From contig JAGCEE010000328.1 of assembly GCA_017650795.1 (NCBI GenBank), positions 1 through 10,540 of the forward strand: a DNA stretch of 10,540 nt. Reading direction: 5' to 3'. The notes under the pieces are model-generated. The model was not told the origin of the DNA, ran no database searches, and saw only the letters and a list, made by a program, of their open reading frames with translations. Positions within the stretch are counted from its first letter, which is position 1, and every line of letters begins with the position of its first letter. The stretch is from Clostridia bacterium. Its GTDB lineage: Bacteria; Bacillota; Clostridia; Christensenellales; UBA1242. Below are positions 6,126-10,540 of the stretch, in pieces. The position numbers and the translations under genes were made by a program.

Positions 6126-7547
6126 CTATCTAACTTCCGAAAAAGCAGAAGCTTCCATTACAATATTAACCATTTCTTTACCAGCAATTTTTAACCCAAC
6201 AACATCTCCGACATCAAGCGTCCAAGTTAAATCAATAATTTGGTACATTTTTGTGACTTGGTCCAAAACTAATCTTCCATTTATATACACTTTTTCAATC
6301 TTATCATCAACCGCTATTGCTGGATATTTTGCCGCAACTCCCGTGCTAGATATTTCTTTAATATAAACGTCCGTTGTTGTAGTTGCGCCTGTAATAGCAT
6401 TGTATTCTGCTTTCGCATCCTTTGCCTCTAAAGTCATACCAAGCATTCCTCTGTATGCTTTTTTGTTGTGTGCCGAAGCATTACGCAAAACATTATCTGC
6501 AACTCTTTTTGCCACATTACTTGGAATGGCAAATGCAATATTATCTATTGATTCTGATGCAATTTTAGAGTTTACTATTCCAACAACTTCGCCGGCGCTA
6601 TTAAATAGCCCACCGCCAGAGTTTCCGCCATTTATTGCAGCGTCTATTCTAATGACTCTTGAAGATACTGTTGTTGAATCATCAGCGGCTTTCATTGTTA
6701 TATGCTCACTGTCAACACTAATAATACCTTTTGTTGCGCTAAGACCATAGCCTTCTGGATTTCCAACAGCAATGGCAGTGTTTCCCATTCTTACGTTATT
6801 TGAATCTGCAAAGGTTGCTGCCAATGCATTGCTATTTTTAATTACATCACTTCCTGTTATTTTTAGCACCGCAATATCATATTCCATCGAGCCACCAACA
6901 AACTCACATTCTATGGCATAATCGCTATATTCAACAGTTGGGTATGTGCTAGTATCTGGTGCATCCACCTTGTTCCATCCAATAATGCTACCATATAAAA
7001 AACATACAATTTTGCTTGCTAATTTATCGGACTTGTCGGTTGAGTTGTTGTATACAACATGGTAGTTGGTCATTATATAGGCATCACCACTCGTTTTATC
7101 TATATCTAATATAACGCCCGCACCAGCACCAAGGCTTAAATCTTTTCTTGATTCAATTAGCATTCCCATTATTGAATAGTTTGAACTAACCGTGTATTCA
7201 ACAAAAATAGAAACGGTAGACATAAGTGCCTTGCTTGTTGCGAGTGTGACTTTTTCTTCTGATGATATGTTTGCAGCTAAATAATCTTGAATAAACTCTA
7301 AGATTGTGCCGGTATATCCATTTTGTGTGGCAACCTCATAAATTTCTTCAATAGATAGGTTTTTGCCATCTTTACCATCTTTAATTGTTAGGTTTTCTTT
7401 TGTGCCATCACTATACGAAACTGTATATACATTGTATCCACCGACCTCGGTGCTTTTTGATATATCTACCACCGACTTACAAGCACAAAAAACAAACATA
7501 CATGGAACCAAAATTAAAGCTAATAATAGTTTTTTAAATCTTTTCAT
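6126..7547 (-). CDS. Lipoprotein trypsin-like serine protease of the HtrA/DegP type with a C-terminal PDZ domain
   Basis: This 473-residue protein has a lipoprotein-like signal peptide (1-22; C23 follows FCA, an imperfect lipobox), so it is probably tethered outside the membrane. Next comes a short domain with DGTKENLTIKDGKDGKN (47-63), a Gly-Asp-Lys linker, then a small helical part to about 91. The trypsin-like domain (about 100-355) holds the triad H163 (MTNYHVV), D224 (EYDIAVLKI) and S310 (NGGNSGGGLFN). A PDZ-like domain (about 364-463) follows. HtrA proteins degrade or refold damaged exported proteins. ATG at 7547 has AAAGGGTG 4 bases upstream and a TATAAT box at 7613-7618. The stop is TAG. 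The linker form is typical of clostridial surface proteases; the natural substrates are unknown. Confidence 0.92.
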   Translation of the reverse strand: MKRFKKLLLALILVPCMFVFCACKSVVDISKSTEVGGYNVYTVSYSDGTKENLTIKDGKDGKNLSIEEIYEVATQNGYTGTILEFIQDYLAANISSEEKVTLATSKALMSTVSIFVEYTVSSNYSIMGMLIESRKDLSLGAGAGVILDIDKTSGDAYIMTNYHVVYNNSTDKSDKLASKIVCFLYGSIIGWNKVDAPDTSTYPTVEYSDYAIECEFVGGSMEYDIAVLKITGSDVIKNSNALAATFADSNNVRMGNTAIAVGNPEGYGLSATKGIISVDSEHITMKAADDSTTVSSRVIRIDAAINGGNSGGGLFNSAGEVVGIVNSKIASESIDNIAFAIPSNVAKRVADNVLRNASAHNKKAYRGMLGMTLEAKDAKAEYNAITGATTTTDVYIKEISSTGVAAKYPAIAVDDKIEKVYINGRLVLDQVTKMYQIIDLTWTLDVGDVVGLKIAGKEMVNIVMEASAFSEVR

Positions 7548-7612
7548 AAAACACCCTTTTTATTTTTGCAAATATTAAGCATTTTCAAACATTAAATATT
7601 CTATTAACATAT

Positions 7613-7640
7613 ATTATAGTTTTTTTCAAAATTTTGCAAA
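7613..7640 (-). promoter_or_regulatory. Promoter for the HtrA-like protease
   Basis: A perfect TATAAT lies at 7613-7618 on the minus strand, with a partial -35 match TTTGCA at 7635-7640 (16-base spacer). The expected start is about 60 bases before the protease ATG. Confidence 0.5.
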
Positions 7641-7660
7641 TATTTTGAAATATTTATAAT
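7634..7660 (+). promoter_or_regulatory. Promoter for the ferritin-like gene
   Basis: A perfect TATAAT lies at 7655-7660 on the plus strand, about 40 bases before the ATG at 7703. The -35 is poor: TTGCAA at 7634-7639 with a short 15-base spacer, or TTTTGC two bases earlier with 17. It shares its -35 region with the divergent protease promoter. Confidence 0.5.
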
Positions 7661-7702
7661 ATTTTAGGGAAAGATAAAGTAAAAGATAAAAGGAGAAAAA
7701 CT

Positions 7703-8134
7703 ATGGACGAAAAAGAACTACTTATTTGTATGTATCAAAATACAGGTACTGCTATGCAGAGCATAAATGATTTAATAAAAAAATCAAAAGATGTCACATT
7801 TAACAAATTACTAAATGCGCAATACAAAAGATATGAGGATTACAATAACAAACTAGAAGACTATGCCAAGGCAAACAAAATTGAGTTAAAAGAAAACAAC
7901 TGGTTAGAAAAAGTAAAACTTTGGTCGGGTATTCAAATGGGGACACTTACAGACAATTCCACCCGCCACCTTGCCGAACTTATGCTAACTGGAACGGTTA
8001 TGGGAACACTTACTTGCTACAAAGCAAGAGTGGACTACAAAAATGCCTCGCCATCTGCACACGAATTATTAGATGCGCTGGAAAATATGGAAGAAGATAA
8101 TTTTAACGAACTAAAAAAATATTTAAAAGGTTAA
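7703..8134 (+). CDS. Ferritin-like four-helix-bundle protein of a Clostridia family
   Basis: This 143-residue cytosolic protein has no signal peptide. It resembles a small, uncharacterised clostridial family with a predicted ferritin-like helix bundle. Helices are visible at about 1-30, 32-60, 64-100 (containing TLTDNSTRHLAELMLTGT, 81-98) and 115-142. The conserved-looking block around H88 and E91 sits where related bundles carry metal ligands, but a full di-iron motif (paired ExxH) is not evident, so iron binding is not claimed. ATG at 7703 is preceded by AGGAG with 7 bases of spacing. It has its own promoter and a strong terminator, so it is a single-gene unit. The fold is inferred and the function is unknown. 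Confidence 0.75.
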   Translation: MDEKELLICMYQNTGTAMQSINDLIKKSKDVTFNKLLNAQYKRYEDYNNKLEDYAKANKIELKENNWLEKVKLWSGIQMGTLTDNSTRHLAELMLTGTVMGTLTCYKARVDYKNASPSAHELLDALENMEEDNFNELKKYLKG

Positions 8135-8139
8135 AAAAT

Positions 8140-8162
8140 CCGAAGAAAACTTCGGTTTTTTT
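8140..8162 (+). terminator. Strong bidirectional intrinsic terminator
   Basis: CCGAAG (8140-8145) and CTTCGG (8150-8155) form a perfect stem around an AAAA loop, followed by seven T. The A run before the stem makes the structure a terminator on the minus strand too. It therefore ends both the ferritin-like gene and the convergent Nudix gene. Confidence 0.9.
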
Positions 8163-8194
8163 ATGTCTAATTAAAAAGAATGACAAATCTAGTA

Positions 8195-8623
8195 TTAAGC
8201 CTCCACACCACATTCTTTATATTCTCGATTAAGTGCAGGGAAAACAAACTCTTTGCCAACAAGGTCTAAATCGTTAATACTATCAATATCTATAAACATT
8301 GGTTCGTAGTAATTGGCTTCCGACAATTTTTCTAGTTCCTCTCCGCCAAGATGAGGTGTTTGACTATCCGGTATTTCACAAGCATAGTAGTAGGCATATC
8401 CCGACTTTGTTTCCCCTTTGCCAAGATAGCCTAGTATTTTTGCATCTATGCACATTTCTTCTTTTAGTTCACGAACAACCGCCAGCTCTGGCGTTTCGCC
8501 ATCTTCTATTCCACCACCAGGAACAACATAGTATTCTCGTTTTTCACCATTATCTATTCTTCGCCTAAACATAACAAGCACCTTGCCGTCTCTTATGATA
8601 ATACCCCTTGCACTATTTCGCAT
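8195..8623 (-). CDS. Nudix hydrolase
   Basis: This 142-residue protein hydrolyses a nucleoside diphosphate linked to another group; the substrate cannot be read from the sequence. The Nudix box starts at G37 (GGIEDGE, 37-43) and continues TPELAVVRELKEEMCI (44-59), matching Gx5Ex7REUxEExGU with R51, E52, E55 and E56 intact. The last conserved glycine is replaced by C58. ATG at 8623 was chosen because GGAGGAG lies directly before it and because the promoter at 8651-8679 would begin transcription near 8644. A longer reading from 8674 would start inside the promoter. The N-terminal strand NSARGIIIRDGKVLVMFRRR is typical of MutT/ADP-ribose-type members. It converges on the ferritin-like gene. Confidence 0.92.
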   Translation of the reverse strand: MRNSARGIIIRDGKVLVMFRRRIDNGEKREYYVVPGGGIEDGETPELAVVRELKEEMCIDAKILGYLGKGETKSGYAYYYACEIPDSQTPHLGGEELEKLSEANYYEPMFIDIDSINDLDLVGKEFVFPALNREYKECGVEA

Positions 8624-8650
8624 ATTCTCCTCCATTTGATTATTATTTAC

Positions 8651-8679
8651 ATTGTACCCCAGTTTAAAAATCATGTCAA
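8651..8679 (-). promoter_or_regulatory. Sigma-A promoter of the Nudix gene
   Basis: TTGACA (8674-8679) and TACAAT (8651-8656) are separated by exactly 17 bases, giving a start near 8644 and a leader of about 20 bases. It settles the start codon of the Nudix gene at 8623. Confidence 0.85.
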
Positions 8680-8725
8680 TTTTTTAACAATCAAAACATT
8701 GGTGCTATTAAGACAAATTGTACCC
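8651..8725. repeat. 9-bp direct repeat ATTGTACCC in the divergent intergenic region
   Basis: ATTGTACCC occurs at 8651-8659, where its complement contains the Nudix -10 box, and again at 8717-8725. The starts are 66 bp apart. It could be a regulator site or a second TACAAT-like -10, but no good -35 matches the second copy. The repeat is short and may be chance. Confidence 0.3.
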
Positions 8726-8774
8726 AAATAAAGCCACTTAAACATTATATTTTTAAGCAAATACACTATTTTTC

Positions 8775-8803
8775 TTGGTATTTTAATCAAATTAGAATAA
8801 ACT
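8775..8803 (+). promoter_or_regulatory. Candidate promoter of the M18 aminopeptidase gene
   Basis: TTGGTA (8775-8780) and TAAACT (8798-8803) are 17 bases apart, just upstream of the gene. Both boxes are imperfect, and the expected start would leave only about 12 bases before the ATG, so the assignment is tentative. Confidence 0.3.
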
Positions 8804-8821
8804 AGAATTAGGAGAAACGAT

Positions 8822-10174
8822 ATGAATAAAAGCGTATATGAAAAATATGATGATAAAAAAATACAACTTGCAAATGAGTTTTGTGAGGGTTATAAAACTT
8901 TTATTACCAATTCAAAAACCGAGCGAGAAGCAATAATCGAAACTGTTAAACTTGCCGAAAAAAATGGATTTAAAAACATAAATACGGTTAAAAAATTAAA
9001 AGCTGGCGACAAGATTTATGCAATAAATATGGACAAAGCTGTTGTTTTGGCAGTGATTGGAAAAGAGCCAATAGAAAAAGGACTAAATATTGTTGGCTCG
9101 CATATAGATAGCCCTCGCCTAGATTTAAAGCCAACGCCTATTTATGAAGACAGCGAACAGTGCCTATTAGATACTCACTACTACGGTGGAATAAAAAAAT
9201 ATCAATGGACGGCGACACCTCTTGCACTGCACGGAATTGTCGTTAAAAAAGATGGCAATAAAATCAAATTATCTTTGGGAGAAAACGAAGATGACCCAGT
9301 GTTTGGAATAACTGATTTACTCCCTCATTTAGATAAAGACAAAAGAAATGAAGTCGTCACCGGCGAAGAACTAAATTTGCTTGTTGGACTTATTCCAGAT
9401 AAAAAGGCAAAAAAAGAAAAAGTTAAGGAAAATATTCTAAAAATATTAAAGAGTATGAATATAGAAGAAGATGATTTATTCTCTGCCGAAATAGAGTGTG
9501 TTCCTGCCGGAAAAGCAAGAGATTTTGGACTAGATAAATCTATGATTATGGCATACGGACAAGACGACAAGGTTTGCGCTTATCCATCGCTTGTTGCACT
9601 ATTTAATCAAAAAACTCCAAACAAAACTTGCATATGTTTGCTTGTGGATAAAGAAGAAATCGGCTCTGTTGGTGCAACCGGAATGGAAAGTATGTTTTTT
9701 GAAAACATTATTGCCGACATTATCTCACTCGCTGGCGATTACTCCGACATAAAGCTACGCCATGCCCTTTCTAATTCTAAAATGCTATCTAGTGATGTGA
9801 CCGCAGCATTTGACCCTAATCGTCCAAGCCCATTTAACAAAAACACCGATGCCTTTTTAGGCAGAGGTATTGCTTTTTGCAAATATACTGGTTCAAGAGG
9901 AAAAAGTGGTGCAAGTGATGCCAACCCAGAGTATATAGCACACCTACGCAAAATATTAGATGAAGAAGATATTAGTTTTCAAGCAACCGAAATGGGAAAA
10001 GTTGAAGCCGGTGGCGGTGGCACAATCGCATATATTATGGCAAAGTATGACATGGATGTAATTGATGCCGGAGTTCCTGTTCTTTCTATGCATGCCCCAT
10101 GGGAAATCACAGCAAAAGTGGACATTTACGAAACATATAGATGCTATGATGCATTTTATAGCAAAATGGATTAA
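8822..10174 (+). CDS. apeA: M18 family metallo-aminopeptidase (aminopeptidase 1 type)
   Basis: This 450-residue cytosolic zinc enzyme removes N-terminal residues from peptides and belongs to the M18 group (aspartyl aminopeptidase family), forming large oligomers in known members. Likely zinc ligands and catalytic residues are in place: H94 in VGSHIDSPRLDLKP, D248/D249 in YGQDDK, the pair E278-E279 in DKEEIGS, D325 in SSDVTAAFDP, and H424 in SMHAPWE. The segment HYYGGIKKYQW (119-129) is typical of the aminopeptidase 1 branch, and the length is near that group's usual 450-465. ATG at 8822 has AGGAG with 7 bases of spacing. It is a single gene with its own terminator, divergent from the Nudix gene. 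It probably serves general peptide turnover. Confidence 0.95.
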   Translation: MNKSVYEKYDDKKIQLANEFCEGYKTFITNSKTEREAIIETVKLAEKNGFKNINTVKKLKAGDKIYAINMDKAVVLAVIGKEPIEKGLNIVGSHIDSPRLDLKPTPIYEDSEQCLLDTHYYGGIKKYQWTATPLALHGIVVKKDGNKIKLSLGENEDDPVFGITDLLPHLDKDKRNEVVTGEELNLLVGLIPDKKAKKEKVKENILKILKSMNIEEDDLFSAEIECVPAGKARDFGLDKSMIMAYGQDDKVCAYPSLVALFNQKTPNKTCICLLVDKEEIGSVGATGMESMFFENIIADIISLAGDYSDIKLRHALSNSKMLSSDVTAAFDPNRPSPFNKNTDAFLGRGIAFCKYTGSRGKSGASDANPEYIAHLRKILDEEDISFQATEMGKVEAGGGGTIAYIMAKYDMDVIDAGVPVLSMHAPWEITAKVDIYETYRCYDAFYSKMD

Positions 10175-10202
10175 AAACTTTCACAAAATATTTTGTATAA
10201 TC

Positions 10203-10227
10203 AAAAAAATCCGTTTCGGCTTTTTTT
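10203..10227 (+). terminator. Bidirectional intrinsic terminator after the aminopeptidase
   Basis: A7 - T - CCG - TTT - CGG - C - T7 forms a stem with a short GC core and A/T arms followed by a T run. It sits 28 bases after the aminopeptidase stop and about 30 bases beyond the stop of the convergent right-edge gene, so it can serve both. Confidence 0.75.
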
Positions 10228-10259
10228 GTCTTATATTATCTTAAATGAATCTTTATTTA

Positions 10260-10540
10260 TTATTCGCTAATGTTTTCTTTCCCTGACACATCTAAATAAT
10301 AATGATATCTCTTTTTTATATCCGTTGGATTATTTAAATTTATATAATCATTTATCTCATCAATGTTTTCACAAAAATAATCATACGCATTATATAAAAC
10401 ATCTTCATCATCAAAATCATCGTCATCATATGTTATACTTCCATTACCTATTTTCGCAGAAAACACATTATACTTATGTTCTATTTGCTTCTCGGAATGT
10501 ACCTCTTGTGGCGATATATTTAAAACCCAGCACATTTCAA
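10260..10540 (-). CDS. Unrecognised acidic protein, 3' part (enters from the right edge)
   Basis: An open frame of at least 92 codons ends in TAA at 10260-10262. An ATG occurs at 10535, but the frame stays open (a GAA codon) to the edge and no ribosome site is visible in the five bases left, so the true start is probably outside the window. The visible part has an acidic run DDDDFDDED (about 37-45 from that ATG) and many Tyr, Asp and Asn residues (CENIDEINDYINLNNP). There is no signal peptide or membrane segment in what is seen. I do not recognise the family; the acidity would fit an inhibitor or immunity-type protein, but that is only a guess. It converges on the aminopeptidase. Confidence 0.6.
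   Translation of the reverse strand, partial: EMCWVLNISPQEVHSEKQIEHKYNVFSAKIGNGSITYDDDDFDDEDVLYNAYDYFCENIDEINDYINLNNPTDIKKRYHYYLDVSGKENISE

Noticed and set aside
8624..8674. N-terminal extension of the Nudix protein from an ATG at 8674
   Set aside because: That ATG lies inside the TTGACA/TACAAT promoter, upstream of the expected transcription start; the ATG at 8623 has a perfect ribosome site.
1..10540. All visible stop codons are TAA or TAG, hinting at reassigned TGA
   Set aside because: No in-frame TGA occurs in any gene and tryptophan is always TGG. With about ten genes in AT-rich DNA, lack of TGA stops is expected by chance.

Overview
The window looks like chromosomal DNA from an AT-rich, low-GC Gram-positive bacterium, most likely an uncultured member of the Clostridia. 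This rests on strong AGGAGG-type ribosome binding sites, sigma-A promoters (TTGACA / TATAAT), a Clostridia-type ferritin-like gene, a lipoprotein trypsin-like protease with a short Gly-Asp-Lys linker, and no outer-membrane genes. The standard code fits: Trp is TGG throughout, and every visible stop is TAA or TAG. No rRNA, tRNA, CRISPR array or insertion sequence was seen.

Left part (1-2161). The minus strand at the edge carries the first 79 codons of a phage-type terminase large subunit, with an obvious Walker A motif, running off the window. Divergent from it is a membrane-anchored protein with extracytoplasmic SH3-like domains (303-1166). Convergent with that is a 194-residue regulator with a sigma-70 region-4-like helix-turn-helix (1173-1757, minus). 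The regulator is preceded by about 400 bases without an obvious gene. This gap holds the most unusual signal of the window: an excellent sigma-A promoter flanked by two identical 18-bp near-palindromes that resemble Gram-positive LexA (SOS) boxes. A second weaker promoter and a possible 33-residue hydrophobic peptide follow. A phage packaging gene near a regulator behind SOS-like operators suggests a phage-derived or damage-inducible module, but this is inference.

Middle part (2162-7547), all on the minus strand. In transcription order it holds a secreted lipoprotein HtrA/DegP-like serine protease, an unrecognised 253-residue acidic protein, undecaprenyl-diphosphate phosphatase (uppP/bacA), and the groES-groEL chaperonin pair, which overlap by 8 bases. 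The shared theme is envelope and protein quality control. Gaps of 110-175 bases between most of these genes suggest several transcription units rather than one tight operon.

Right part (7548-10540). Back-to-back TATAAT boxes separate the protease from a plus-strand ferritin-like four-helix protein (7703-8134). A strong bidirectional terminator lies between that gene and a minus-strand Nudix hydrolase (8195-8623), whose promoter and start codon can be placed precisely. Divergent from the Nudix gene is an M18 metallo-aminopeptidase (8822-10174), followed by a second bidirectional terminator and the 3' part of an unrecognised acidic protein that enters from the right edge.
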